64,000 nucleotides of DNA, taken from the NCBI GenBank assembly GCA_963747335.1, contig CAVVEV010000009.1, forward strand, positions 1 to 64,000. The letters are read 5' to 3'. Position 1 is the stretch's first letter. Each line of letters opens with the position of its first letter. The stretch is from Prado023 sp963747335. GTDB taxonomy: Bacteria > Actinomycetota > Actinomycetes > S36-B12 > CAIYMF01. Shown here piece after piece: positions 33,729-43,643 of the stretch. The notes beneath the pieces were generated by a model. It was not told where the DNA came from, made no database searches, and saw nothing but the letters and a program-made list of their open reading frames with translations. Both the position numbers and the translations under genes were made by a program.

Positions 33729-34399
33729 GCCCACTGCACCTGCCTGCTACCGACCCCCGAGCCCAGGAGCACCTCGTGACCCGAATCCAGCAACCCGCGG
33801 CCCGCTACATCCTGCCGGAGTTCCGCGAGCGCACGGCCAACGGCGAGCGCCTGCACAACCCGTACACCAAGCTCTTCGAGGAGCGCATCATCTTCCTCGG
33901 GGTCCAGATCGATGACGCCTCCGCTGACGACGTCATGGCCCAGCTGCTGACACTGGAGTCCATCGACCCGGATCGCGACATCTCGATCTACATCAACTCA
34001 CCCGGCGGCTCCTACACGGCGATGACCGCGATCTACGACACGATGCAGTTCGTCAAGCCCCAGGTGCAGACGGTGTGCCTGGGGCAGGCGGCATCGGCGG
34101 CCGCGGTGCTGCTCGCCGCGGGTGCCCCCGGTAAGCGCTTCGCCCTGCCGCACGCCCGTGTGCTGATCCACCAGCCGTACACCGAGGGCGGTGGCCAGGG
34201 CTCGGACATCGAGATCCAGGCCAATGAGATCCTGCGGATGCGGGTGGAGATGGAGGGCATCCTCGCCAAGCACACGGGCCGCACCCCCGAGCAGGTCGCC
34301 AAGGACATCGAGCGCGACAAGATCCTCACGGCCGAGGACGCCGTGGAGTACGGGGTCATCGACCAGGTCATCGCCTCACGCAAGACGGCGACGATCTGA
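33725..34399 (+). CDS. clpP2: ATP-dependent Clp protease proteolytic subunit 2
   Basis: A 224-residue ClpP paralogue with S124 (GQAASAAAVLL) and H149 (VLIHQPYTEGGG) and the handle INSPGGSYTAMTAIYDTMQF. It forms the second ring of the ClpP1P2 protease. I give ATG 33725, which overlaps the clpP1 stop (ATGA), but GTG 33777 has a stronger ribosome site (AGGAG at 33766-33770) and would start TRIQQPAARYILPEF; both give a complete mature enzyme. clpX follows 114 nt later. Confidence 0.95.
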   Translation: MSPLHLPATDPRAQEHLVTRIQQPAARYILPEFRERTANGERLHNPYTKLFEERIIFLGVQIDDASADDVMAQLLTLESIDPDRDISIYINSPGGSYTAMTAIYDTMQFVKPQVQTVCLGQAASAAAVLLAAGAPGKRFALPHARVLIHQPYTEGGGQGSDIEIQANEILRMRVEMEGILAKHTGRTPEQVAKDIERDKILTAEDAVEYGVIDQVIASRKTATI

Positions 34400-34513
34400 C
34401 ACCCCCCGGGTACGCGCTGGGCGTAACCCGAACGGCGGGATTATCCGGAGTGGGTCCTGTGCGGCCCCGCATTCGGGAGGTACCTTCGGAGTCAGTCGAG
34501 GAGAGGAACGAAC

Positions 34514-35818
34514 GTGGCCCGCATCGGTGACGGCGGCGACCTGCTCAAGTGCTCCTTCTGCGGGAAGAGCCAGAAGCAGGTCAAGAAGCTGATCGCAGGT
34601 CCCGGCGTGTACATCTGCGACGAGTGCATCGACCTCTGCAACGAGATCATCGAGGAGGAGCTGCACGAGTCCTCCGACGTGCAGTTCGACGAGTTGCCCA
34701 AGCCCCGCGAGATCTGCCAGTTCCTCGACCAGTACGTGATCGGCCAGGACACGGCGAAGAAGAGCCTGTCGGTCGCGGTGTACAACCACTACAAGCGCGT
34801 GCAGGCCAGCGGCGGTACCGACCGCCAGCGTGACGAGCAGGTCGAGCTCGCGAAGTCCAACATCCTGCTGCTCGGTCCGACCGGCTCGGGGAAGACCCTG
34901 CTGGCCCAGACCCTTGCCCGGATGCTCAACGTCCCGTTCGCCATCGCGGACGCCACGGCGTTGACCGAGGCCGGCTATGTGGGCGAGGACGTCGAGAACA
35001 TCCTGCTCAAGCTGATCCAGGCCGCTGACTATGACGTCAAGAAGGCCGAGACCGGCATCGTCTACATCGACGAGATCGACAAGGTGGCGCGCAAGAGCGA
35101 GAACCCGTCCATCACCCGCGACGTCTCCGGCGAGGGGGTCCAGCAGGCGCTCTTGAAGATCCTCGAGGGCACAACCGCGTCCGTGCCACCGCAGGGCGGG
35201 CGCAAGCACCCGCATCAGGAGTTCATCCAGATCGACACCACCAACGTCCTGTTCATCGTGGGCGGGGCATTCCCAGGACTCGACAAGATCATCGAGTCGA
35301 GGATCGGCCGCAAGTCGATCGGGTTCATGCCCGAGGAGCTCGACCCGCGCCTCGAGGGGCGCAGCGTCGCGGCCTCGGAGATCTTCGCGAAGGTGATGCC
35401 CGAGGATCTGTTGAAGTTCGGGATGATCCCGGAGTTCGTCGGACGGCTGCCGGTCTTCACCTCGGTGAACAGCCTGGACAAGGTGGCCCTCGTACAGGTG
35501 CTCACCGAGCCGAAGAACGCGCTCGTGCGCCAGTACCAGCGGTTGTTCGAGCTGGACGGGGTCCAACTCGAGTTCAGCGAGGACGCCCTGGATGCGATCG
35601 CCGAGCAGGCCACCCTGCGCGGCACCGGTGCCCGCGGACTGCGAGCCATCCTCGAAGAGGTCCTGCTCAACGTGATGTACGACGTGCCGTCCCGCAAGGA
35701 CGTCGGTCGTGTGGTGATCACCGGGGAGGTCGTCAAGGACAACGTCAACCCGACGCTCCTGCCCCGCGAGGCACCCGCGGCACCTGCGCGCCGGAACCGC
35801 CAGGAGAAGACGGCCTGA
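34514..35818 (+). CDS. clpX: ATP-dependent Clp protease ATP-binding subunit ClpX
   Basis: A 434-residue AAA+ unfoldase that feeds substrates to ClpP1P2. The N-terminal zinc-binding domain has C13-x2-C16 and C35-x2-C38. Walker A GPTGSGKT is at 121-128 and Walker B is VYIDEIDK. The ClpP-docking segment sits in the central part, and the sensor-2 arginine is in GARGLRAILEE. The start is GTG 34514 behind GAGGAGAGG. It closes the tig-clp block; gene order and length are standard. Confidence 0.97.
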   Translation: MARIGDGGDLLKCSFCGKSQKQVKKLIAGPGVYICDECIDLCNEIIEEELHESSDVQFDELPKPREICQFLDQYVIGQDTAKKSLSVAVYNHYKRVQASGGTDRQRDEQVELAKSNILLLGPTGSGKTLLAQTLARMLNVPFAIADATALTEAGYVGEDVENILLKLIQAADYDVKKAETGIVYIDEIDKVARKSENPSITRDVSGEGVQQALLKILEGTTASVPPQGGRKHPHQEFIQIDTTNVLFIVGGAFPGLDKIIESRIGRKSIGFMPEELDPRLEGRSVAASEIFAKVMPEDLLKFGMIPEFVGRLPVFTSVNSLDKVALVQVLTEPKNALVRQYQRLFELDGVQLEFSEDALDAIAEQATLRGTGARGLRAILEEVLLNVMYDVPSRKDVGRVVITGEVVKDNVNPTLLPREAPAAPARRNRQEKTA

Positions 35819-35948
35819 GCAGATCGGGTCCGGTACGGACGCCTGGCAGGCAGTGCGCTGGGCACGGCAGGGAGGGCGAGGCCGGCGGGCCGATTCCGGG
35901 CCGGCCCGTCCGACCGCCCCGAGGATCAGGTCCCGGGTCGGCTCCCGG

Positions 35949-37527
35949 TCATGCGCCGGTGACGGACGTCCGCACCTGGTTGGTGAGCGTCTGTGCTTCC
36001 TCGACGGACAACGCCACGGAGTAGGTCTGGCCGCGCTTGCCGACGGCAGACCAGACGCAGAACGACCCCGGTTCTGCGTCTGGGATCGCCTCGACCGCCG
36101 CGCAGGTGATGCCCTCGTTGGCCCCGGTCCCCGCCACGGACGGCGCAACTGTCGCTCCGGTCCGCTCGGCCCAGGTGGTGATCTGGCCGACTGCCTCTGC
36201 CGGGGCGCCCATGGTGGTCGCCATGGCGGCCAGCTCGAGGGGGCCGTCCGCGGCCGGTCCGTAGGCGCCAGTGACCGTCACCCCATTCGGGCGCAGGCCG
36301 AAGCCCAGGAGGGACTCCAGCTGCGTACCCACCGCGGGATCCGTGATCCCGACGAGCCCACCGACGGTGGCCGGCATCGACAGCTCCGTGACCGGGACAA
36401 CGGCCGCTTCGTCTGCGGCCATCACCTTGGGTCCGACAACAGCAGCCGCGCCGACGGCCGCTACCGCGATGAGGCCGAGTGCGGCAGCCTTGCCTGGGAC
36501 GGATCGCTTGCGCGCGTGCGTCGGTGTGGTCGGTTGGCTCTCGACCGGCATTGTAGGCGGCGCCCGGCACCGGGATCTGCCCAGCCGCCATCATGTCTGC
36601 CCACCAGGACAGGAGCGCGACGTGCTGAGGGCTGAGGGTCGCCCGCTCCGTGGACTCCCACGCCTCGTTCGGGGCCGGGGGAGCGGTCGATGCAGTGGTC
36701 GGGTCGACCATCGGATCGGGGCCGGCCTCCGCAGGGCCTGCAGGTGTGCGGTCCGTGACAGTCCAGGCGCTCGTCGTCGAATCCGGGACAGGGGCTGCTG
36801 TCGGCGCCGCGGATGACGTCTCCGCCCATCCCTGCGCATACGCGGGACCCGGGCCCGCAGGCGTGTCGCTCGATGGCGCGTAGCCCGCTGTGGCCTCCGG
36901 CCGCGGTGTGTGGACTGGAGCCTGGGAGTGCGTGTACCTCGATGGGGCCGGGGCGGCGGGTGCGAACCCCTGTGCGGTTGGTGAGGTCGGGGCGTACCCC
37001 GACGGGGCCGCAGCCTGGGAGGGGGCGTACCCCGATGCGACGGGGCCGGAGGGTGCGTACCCCGGTGTGGCCGGGTACGCGGGGGGAGTCGGTGCAGCCG
37101 TCACCCCAGCAGCCGGCGACGCCGGGTACCGCGATGGCTCCGTCCCGAATCCGGGATCGGGCTGTCCGTACCTGGCCGGCGCTGCGGCCCCGGCACCGAC
37201 CAGCGCGGCCCCGGACATGGCGAAGGCGGGCTCCGGTGCCGTTGCCGCCTCACCCGCCGGGGTCATCGGTGCAGCAGGCGCAGATGCCGTTGCCCACTCC
37301 GGCTGCGCTGCGGGGGCGTCGGCAGTGGCAGCAGTTGCCGCAGCGGCCACGATCGGGTCCACGGGCCCCGCGTCGGCGATCAGCTCCGGTCCTGCGGGCG
37401 TCGCCGAGTCACCTCGGGGCTCCGCCCACTCCGGGAGGGAGACTCCGGGCAGGATCGTGACCCCGACCGTGTCAAAGGACGGTGCAGCCCCCATGGCGGG
37501 GGACGACTTCGTTGACCTGCGACCCAT
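35949..37527 (-). pseudogene. Pro/Ala-rich membrane-anchored protein, frame broken
   Basis: From ATG 37527 (GAGGAG upstream) one frame encodes about 325 residues: MGRRSTKSSPAMGAAPSF, then alanine/proline-rich low-complexity sequence with repeated G-Y-A-P units, then HVALLSWWADMMAAGQIPVP near 36560. The logical continuation lies one frame away from 36551: THARKRSVPGKAAALGLIAV with a membrane helix, and an outside domain of about 150 residues (VVPVTELSMPATVGGLVGIT, CAAVEAIPDAEPGSFCVWSA) ending at 35949. The 1,579-nt span is not a multiple of three. An ATG at 36551 could start the second part alone, but the first frame has no nearby stop, so one base shift in a single gene is the simplest reading. 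I do not recognise the outside domain. Confidence 0.55.
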
Positions 37528-37624
37528 GGCGGACTCTCCTCGGTGCTGGCGCCTTTGCTGGGTCATCGGACCCTCAGCGCACCGGCTTGAGCACCGGGTT
37601 CCCTCCGCCGTGCGGAGCCGAGGT

Positions 37625-40210
37625 TCAGGCGGTCGACTCCGCGAGGTCGATCCGCGTGCTCGGCTCGCCCTCGGCGATGCGCAGGTCCGCGATCCGTCCC
37701 GCCGCGCTGATGTCGCCGCGAGCACCCGACACGCGTGCCGCTGTCTCGGCCGGGCGCAGGACCTCGGCGTAGGAGACCTCCGCGCGCATCGACACCTTCG
37801 CCTCGGACTTGGCCTTGCGGATCGCACTGAGGACGTCGGCGACATCGCTGACCAGGATCGGCTGCCCGTCCTGAGCGATCCGGGTGACCTCCTCGGTTGT
37901 CGGCCAGGCGGAGCGGTGCACCGACCCCTCCTGCCACCAGGCCCAGACCTCCTCGGTCACGAACGGAAGGAACGGCGCGAACAGGCGCAGCTGAACGCTC
38001 AGGGCAGTGGCCAGCGCTGCGCGCGCCGATGCTGCCGCCTCCGGGCCCTGGGCCCCGTAGGCCCGGTCCTTCACAAGCTCCAGGTAGTCGTCGCAGAAGG
38101 ACCAGAAGTAGGTCTCCGAGACCTCGAGGGCGCGGGTGTAGTTGTAGTCCTCGAACGCCGCGGTGGCCTCGGCCACGACCTCGGCCAGCGCGGCCAGCTG
38201 GGCGCGGTCGAGCGGGTTCGTCACGACCTCGGGCTGGTTCGCGGCCGCAGCATCGACCCCCTGGCCGAGCACGAACCGGCTCGCGTTGAGGATCTTGATC
38301 GCCAGGCGCCGGCCAATCTTCATCTGGCCCTCGTCGAAGGCAGTGTCGGTGCCCGGACGCCCGGAGGCAGCCCAGTAGCGCAGTGCATCGGAGCCGTGCT
38401 TCTCCAGGAGGTCGACAGGGGTGACGACATTGCCCTTGGACTTCGCCATCTTCTTGCGGTCCGGGTCCAGGATCCACCCGGAGATCGCGGCGTGCGCCCA
38501 TGGCAGCCGGTCGTCCTCGAGGTGCGAGCGCACGATCGAGGAGAACAGCCAGGTCCGGATGATCTCGTGTGCCTGCGGACGCAGGTCCATCGGGGACACG
38601 ACTGCCCACAGCTCGGGGTCGCGCTCCCAGCCGCCACAGATCTGCGGGCTGAGGCTGGACGTCGCCCACGTGTCCATGACGTCGGGGTCGCCGATGAAGC
38701 CGCCGGGCTGGCCCCGCTGCGCCTCGTCGAACCCGGGCGGAGGCTCAGCCGACGGGTCAACGGGAAGCGCTGACTCGTCGGGGGTGATGACCTGGTGATA
38801 GTCCGGGTTGCCGTGCGGGTCGACGCGGTACCACAGCGGGATGGGCACCCCGAAGAACCGCTGGCGGCTGATAAGCCAGTCGCCGGCCAGCCCGGAGACC
38901 CAGTTCTGGTACCGGATGGCCATGTTCGCCGGGTGCCAGGCCAGTTGCTCGCCACGGGCCAGCATCTCGGCGCGCAGGTCGGCGTCGCGCCCCCCGTTTC
39001 GGATGTACCACTGCCGGGTGGTGACGATCTCCAGTGGCCGCTCGCCCTTCTCGAAGAACTTCACCGGGTGCGTGATCGCGCGGGGTTCGCCCTCCAGCCA
39101 CCCCGCCTGGCCGAGCAGTTCGACCATCTGCTTCTTCGCTGAGAAGGCCGTCATCCCTGCGATCGACGCGTACGCCTCACGCCCCAACTCGCGGGTGATC
39201 CAGTCCGGTGTTTCCGGGAGGATCCGGCCGTCCCAGCCGATGATCGGCCGAGTCGCGAGGGCGAGCTCGCGCCACCATGTGACGTCGGTGGTGTCACCGA
39301 ACGTGCAGATCATCGCGATGCCGGAGCCCTTCTCCGGATCGGCCAGGTGATGGGCCACAACCGGAACCTCGACCCCGAACACCGGCGTGGTGACCGTGCT
39401 GCCGAAGTGCTTCTGGTAGCGCTCGTCGTCGGGGTGGGCGACCAGCGCCACGCACGCGGCCAGCAGCTCGGGTCGGGTGGTCTCGATGTGCACCGCGCCC
39501 GAGCCGTCCGAGTAGGGGAACGCGATCCGGTGGTACTCGCCGGGCATCTCGCGGTCCTCGAGCTCCGCCTGGGCGACCGCCGTGCGGAAGGTGACGTCCC
39601 ACAACGTGGGCGCCTCAGCCTGGTACGCCTCGCCGCGGGCGAGGTTGCGCAGGAACGCCTTCTGCGATGCCGAGCGGGAGTTGGCATCGATGGTCTGGTA
39701 GGTCTGAGTCCAGTCCACGGACAGGCCGAGCTGCCGGAACAGTGCCTCGAAGGCCTTCTCATCCTCGAGGGTCAGCTGCTCACAGAGCTCGATGAAGTTG
39801 CGCCGGCTGATCGCGGCCTGCTTCTTCGGGTCGGGCTTCTCCGGCGGGGTGAAGCTCGGGTCGTGGTGCAGGGTCGGCTCGCAGCGCACGCCGTAGTAGT
39901 TCTGGACGCGGCGCTCCGTGGGCAGGCCATTGTCGTCCCAGCCCATCGGGTAGAAGACGTCGAAGCCCTGCATCCGCTTGTACCGGGCGATGAGGTCGGT
40001 ATGCGTGTAGGAGAAGACGTGGCCCACGTGCAGCGACCCCGAGACGGTCGGCGGCGGGGTGTCGATCGAGTACACCTCGGCCCGGGGGCGGGTGCGATCG
40101 AAACGGTAGGTCCCGTCCGCCTCCCAGCGTGCGGACCACACCGCCTCGATCCCGTCGATCGAGGGCTTCTCGGGGATGCGGGCGGTGGGGGCGTCGGACG
40201 ACTGGCTCAT
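37625..40210 (-). CDS. valS: Valyl-tRNA synthetase
   Basis: An 861-residue class I aminoacyl-tRNA synthetase that charges tRNA-Val. HVGH (residues 61-64, after PPPTVSGSL) is the HIGH motif, KKMAKSKGN is the KMSKS loop, and the editing domain contains TTRPELLAACVALVAHPDDE. Then come the anticodon-binding helical domain and a C-terminal basic region. The start is ATG 40210; an in-frame extension to 40264 is upstream sequence. The length is normal for the actinobacterial form. It faces folC across a small DUF6992-like gene. Confidence 0.96.
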   Translation of the reverse strand: MSQSSDAPTARIPEKPSIDGIEAVWSARWEADGTYRFDRTRPRAEVYSIDTPPPTVSGSLHVGHVFSYTHTDLIARYKRMQGFDVFYPMGWDDNGLPTERRVQNYYGVRCEPTLHHDPSFTPPEKPDPKKQAAISRRNFIELCEQLTLEDEKAFEALFRQLGLSVDWTQTYQTIDANSRSASQKAFLRNLARGEAYQAEAPTLWDVTFRTAVAQAELEDREMPGEYHRIAFPYSDGSGAVHIETTRPELLAACVALVAHPDDERYQKHFGSTVTTPVFGVEVPVVAHHLADPEKGSGIAMICTFGDTTDVTWWRELALATRPIIGWDGRILPETPDWITRELGREAYASIAGMTAFSAKKQMVELLGQAGWLEGEPRAITHPVKFFEKGERPLEIVTTRQWYIRNGGRDADLRAEMLARGEQLAWHPANMAIRYQNWVSGLAGDWLISRQRFFGVPIPLWYRVDPHGNPDYHQVITPDESALPVDPSAEPPPGFDEAQRGQPGGFIGDPDVMDTWATSSLSPQICGGWERDPELWAVVSPMDLRPQAHEIIRTWLFSSIVRSHLEDDRLPWAHAAISGWILDPDRKKMAKSKGNVVTPVDLLEKHGSDALRYWAASGRPGTDTAFDEGQMKIGRRLAIKILNASRFVLGQGVDAAAANQPEVVTNPLDRAQLAALAEVVAEATAAFEDYNYTRALEVSETYFWSFCDDYLELVKDRAYGAQGPEAAASARAALATALSVQLRLFAPFLPFVTEEVWAWWQEGSVHRSAWPTTEEVTRIAQDGQPILVSDVADVLSAIRKAKSEAKVSMRAEVSYAEVLRPAETAARVSGARGDISAAGRIADLRIAEGEPSTRIDLAESTA

Positions 40211-40316
40211 GGGGGGCGATTCTACTGGGGCTGCGAGGGCGGCCCCACCCGTCGCGCAGGGCACACCAACGCAGGCCCCCAGACCACCCCGCGGGGCGGC
40301 CCACCGGAGCCGCGGC

Positions 40317-40778
40317 TCAGCCCAGACGCCGCGCGCAGCCCAGGTCCAGCGCCATCAGGCCCAACCCCTGGATGACCACAGCCAGCCCGTGGCCGCGGGC
40401 CGCGTCGGCGGTGACCCTCCCGCCGAAGGTCGAGCGGTGGTGGGCCATGTGGGCCCCGGCTGCCACGTACGCGACGTCGAGGCCGGCGTTGACCAGCAGC
40501 GTCCGGCGAAGCCCGGCGGCCTCGGCCGGGCGAGTCCGGGAGCGCCACGCGCCGAACCCGGCGATGGCCGTGTTGATCGCCCCCCACATGGCGGTCTGCT
40601 GGCCGAACGCGCGGACGGCAGGGCTCGAGGAGGTCACCCCCATGAGACCGCCGACTACCACGCTGGATGCCCCGAACAGGGTCAGGGTCCGGGTCAGCGA
40701 CGCGGCCACCTCCGGTCCGGCGTCGATGGGCTCGGCCCCATGGTCGCTCGGACGGGCTCTCTCGATGGCAGCGCTCAT
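40317..40778 (-). CDS. DUF6992-like small membrane protein
   Basis: A 153-residue protein with four membrane segments: TLFGASSVVVGGLMGV, MWGAINTAIAGFGAW, LLVNAGLDVAYVAAG and HGLAVVIQGLGLMALDL. The sequence QTAMWGAINTAIAGFG and the following RRTLLVNAGLDVAYVAAGAH fit a small family found in actinobacteria and other phyla (DUF6992), without known function. It is transcribed leftward toward valS, with about 100 nt between them, and is divergent from folC, sharing a promoter region of about 90 nt. Confidence 0.65.
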   Translation of the reverse strand: MSAAIERARPSDHGAEPIDAGPEVAASLTRTLTLFGASSVVVGGLMGVTSSSPAVRAFGQQTAMWGAINTAIAGFGAWRSRTRPAEAAGLRRTLLVNAGLDVAYVAAGAHMAHHRSTFGGRVTADAARGHGLAVVIQGLGLMALDLGCARRLG

Positions 40779-40871
40779 CGCAGTCCTCCCTCAGATCGGG
40801 GGCCCAACCTACGCCGCCCAGCGCGAGCCTGCTGCGCGGCAGCGCCCCTCGGGGGATGCGACGATGGCCCC

Positions 40872-42438
40872 ATGACCAGTGACCCGAACGACCCGCTGCA
40901 CCGCTTCGGCGAGGTGCGTCGAGAGCTCGAGGCGCGTTGGCCCGAGTCGCAGATCTCCCCGACGCTCTCCCGCATCCGCACCCTGACCCAGTTCCTCGGC
41001 GACCCGCAGCGCGCGTACCCCGTGATCCATGTGACGGGGACGAACGGCAAGACCTCGACCGCCCGCATGATCGAGTCGCTGCTGCGGTCGTTCGGCCTCC
41101 ACACCGGCCTGATCACCTCCCCGCACCTGTCCGACCTGCGGGAGCGGATCCGCCTCGACGGAGAGCCGATCAGCATCGACTCCTTCCTCGACATCTACGA
41201 CGAGGTGGCTCCGGTGCTGGCGATGGCCGACGAGGCCAGTGAGCTCGAGGGAGGTCCGCGGCTGAGCTTCTTCGAGGTGATGACCGGCCTGGCGTTCGCG
41301 GCTTTCGCTGATGCGCCGGTCGACGTCGCCGTGGTCGAGGTCGGCATGGGCGGCACCTGGGATGCGACGAACGTGGCCGACGGCCAGGTCGCGGTGATCA
41401 TGCCGATCGGCATGGATCACTCGGACTACCTCGGCGACTCGCTGGCCGACATCGCAGGGGAGAAGGCGGGGATCATCAAGCCGAGCCTCATCGGTCGTGC
41501 TCGCCGCCCAGGACGACCAAGCCATGGAGGTGCTGGCCGCCGCGGCCGCCCAGCTGGAGGCGCCCACTGTGGTCGAGGGGATCCACTTCGGGGTGATCGA
41601 GCGGCTGGTCGCCGTCGGCGGGCAGCAGGTCACGCTCCGCGGCATGGGTGCCGACTACGAGGAGGTGTTCCTCCCACTGTTCGGCGCGCACCAGGCCCGC
41701 AATGCGGTCGCTGCGCTCGCTGCGGTCGAGTCGTTCTTCGGGATCACCTCCCGGCAGGACCCGGCCGGCGTCGTGGCGGACCGCGACGGCGCTGCCAGCG
41801 CCATCGACCTGCGCGAGCTGGGCGCCGTCGTGCCGGCCACCCCTGAAGGAGTCGCCACCGACATCCCCGTGCCCACGCCCGGCAGGCGCCTGGACCCGGT
41901 GGTGGTCCGTGCGGGGCTCGCGGCGGTCACCTCGCCGGGTCGGCTCGAGGTCGTGCGCCGGTCGCCGACCGTGGTGGTCGACGCCGCCCACAATGTGCAG
42001 GGCGCCCAGGCGCTGGCCGCCGCGGTCGCCGACTCGTTCGCGTTCACCTCGTCGGTGGCGGTCGTCGGCATTCTCGCCGACAAGGACGCCGCCGGGATCC
42101 TCGCGGCGCTGGACCCGGTCGTCGACAAGGTGGTCGTCACCCGCTCCAGCTCGCCCCGGGCGATGCCGGTCGCCGAGCTCGCCGTGATCGCCGTCGAGGT
42201 CCTCGGGGCGGCGCGGGTCGAGGCGGTCGACCGCCTCGATGACGCACTCGACCGGGCGATCGAACTGGCCGAGGACGGCTCGCCGGCTGGGGTCGGTGCG
42301 GGGGTGCTCGTCACCGGCTCGGTGACCATGGCTGGTGAGGCCAGGCTACTGCTGGGTGCTGAGTCGGGGCACGAGTCCGGTGCCACCAGGTCCGAGCACG
42401 GCGCCCCCCGAGGCCGTGCGCCGGAGGGCTGGGAATGA
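40872..42438 (+). pseudogene. folC: Folylpolyglutamate/dihydrofolate synthase, one-base shift
   Basis: The front frame, from ATG 40872, encodes the Mur-ligase-like ATP site (VIHVTGTNGKTSTARMIESL), the SPHLSDLRERI loop, and VVEVGMGGTWDATNV and IAGEKAGIIKP. At about 41484 the match passes to the next frame: ASSVVLAAQDDQAMEVLAAA through FGAHQARNAVAALAAVE, the C-terminal domain (VVVDAAHNVQGAQAL) and the stop at 42438. Removing one base at about 41484 restores a normal protein of about 520 residues. FolC adds glutamates to folate and is usually essential, so a sequencing or assembly error is at least as likely as a real mutation. It overlaps the DUF4233 gene by ATGA. Confidence 0.85.
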
Positions 42439-42749
42439 GGGTCCTGACCTCCAGCGTCCTGATCATGGAGGCGATCGTCCTCCTTCTGGCCATCCCGGTG
42501 GCGGTCGTGGCCGGAGGTCAGCCCGCCTGGGTTGGCTGGCTGTTCGCGGCCCTCGCGCTGGCCTGCGCCTTGCTGCCGGGGATGTTCCGACGCCCGTTCT
42601 TCGTGCCGGCCGGCTGGTTGCTGCAGGCCCTGGTCATCGCCAGCGGCCTGTTCATCGGCTGGATGATGGTCGTGCTCGGCGTCGTCTTCACCGCACTGTG
42701 GTGGACCGCCCTGCACCTGGGCCGAAAGGCCGAGGCGGCCGCCCAGTAG
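42435..42749 (+). CDS. DUF4233 membrane protein
   Basis: A 104-residue protein with three to four membrane helices (VLIMEAIVLLLAIPVAVVAG, WLFAALALACALL, LLQALVIASGLFIGWMMVVL) and a W-x-x-x-L-x-x-G-R-K end. DUF4233 proteins almost always follow folC in actinobacteria, as here, overlapping its stop by 4 bp. Function unknown. Confidence 0.85.
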   Translation: MRVLTSSVLIMEAIVLLLAIPVAVVAGGQPAWVGWLFAALALACALLPGMFRRPFFVPAGWLLQALVIASGLFIGWMMVVLGVVFTALWWTALHLGRKAEAAAQ

Positions 42750-42815
42750 CGTCAGGGTGGATGCTGGTGCAGATCGCTGCCAACGCACCTGCCACCAAGT
42801 GGATACCCGCGCCCA

Positions 42816-42930
42816 CCGCGCACGAAACGGACCGTTTCGCAGGGCTCTTGGCCGCGTTGGGGGGCGAGTGCGCATGAAATGCACTGAATAGCCCCATTTC
42901 GGGCCGACTTTCGGTGCGTCTCGTGCGCGG
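42816..42930. repeat. Inverted repeats between DUF4233 and ndk
   Basis: CCGCGCACGA (42816-42825) and its exact complement TCGTGCGCGG (42921-42930) enclose about 95 nt. Inside is CGAAACGG-A-CCGTTTCG (42823-42839). They lie in the 380-nt gap 42750-43129, which has no gene. Either a structured element or a mobile-repeat relic. Confidence 0.5.
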
Positions 42931-43129
42931 ACCGATGTCTTGGTCGAACCCGCAACCCCCTATGCGTGCGATTCCTGTGCGGATCGCTACCCGGTGACGA
43001 ATGCGCTCCCGCCGCCACTCCTGAGCCACCCCCGCGCGGCGCGGATCGACGTCGGGTGCACCCGCGGCTGGCAGGTACGCTTGGGCGCCTTGAGGGTGGA
43101 CGTTCCGCCCGCCTGCGCAGGAGGCATCG

Positions 43130-43540
43130 ATGACCGAGCGGACCCTGGTCCTGATCAAGCCCGACGGCGTCGCGCGGAACCTGATCGGCGAGGTGCTGTC
43201 GCGCATCGAGCGCAAGGGCCTGCGGGTCGTCGCGCTCGAGATGCGGACGCTCGACCGGGCCACTGCGGAGGCGCACTACGGCGAGCACGCCGGCAAGCCC
43301 TTCTTCGCCGACCTCGTGGAGTTCATCACCTCCGGCCCGCTGGTCGCGGCCGTCGTCGAGGGCCCGGATGCCATCGTCCAGTGGCGGGCGATGATGGGCG
43401 CCACGAACCCCGTGACTGCTGCGCCCGGCACGATCCGTGGCGACCTGGCCACCGTCATGCAGGAGAACGTCACGCACGGGTCGGACTCCCCGGAGTCGGC
43501 CGCCCGCGAGGTGGCGCTGTTCTTCCCCGGCCTCGCCTGA
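43130..43540 (+). CDS. ndk: Nucleoside diphosphate kinase
   Basis: A 136-residue enzyme that moves the terminal phosphate between nucleoside triphosphates and diphosphates through phospho-H116 in NVTHGSDSPESA. TLVLIKPDGVARNLIGEV and MGATNPVTAAPGTIRGD are standard signature regions. Length and start (ATG 43130, AGGAGG upstream) are normal. It precedes the mre operon by about 100 nt on the same strand. Confidence 0.96.
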   Translation: MTERTLVLIKPDGVARNLIGEVLSRIERKGLRVVALEMRTLDRATAEAHYGEHAGKPFFADLVEFITSGPLVAAVVEGPDAIVQWRAMMGATNPVTAAPGTIRGDLATVMQENVTHGSDSPESAAREVALFFPGLA

Positions 43541-43643
43541 GGCCCCACGGGTGAAGCGGAACCGACCACTCGAGCGTCGGAACCGCAGCCCGCACCGAAC
43601 CCTGAGACCCACGCACCGACCGATCGATCCGAGGAGGTGAGCG

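Noticed and set aside
32942..34399. 485-codon frame suggesting an N-terminally extended ClpP2
   Set aside because: The extension runs through clpP1 in another frame; ClpP2 starts at 33725 or 33777.
35926..37845. 639-codon frame as one intact protein
   Set aside because: Sense is lost after about 36551, while a neighbouring frame encodes a credible membrane domain; the frame also starts inside valS.
39347..40375. Long plus-strand frame opposite valS
   Set aside because: Antisense shadow of a well-supported synthetase with no start signal or domain.
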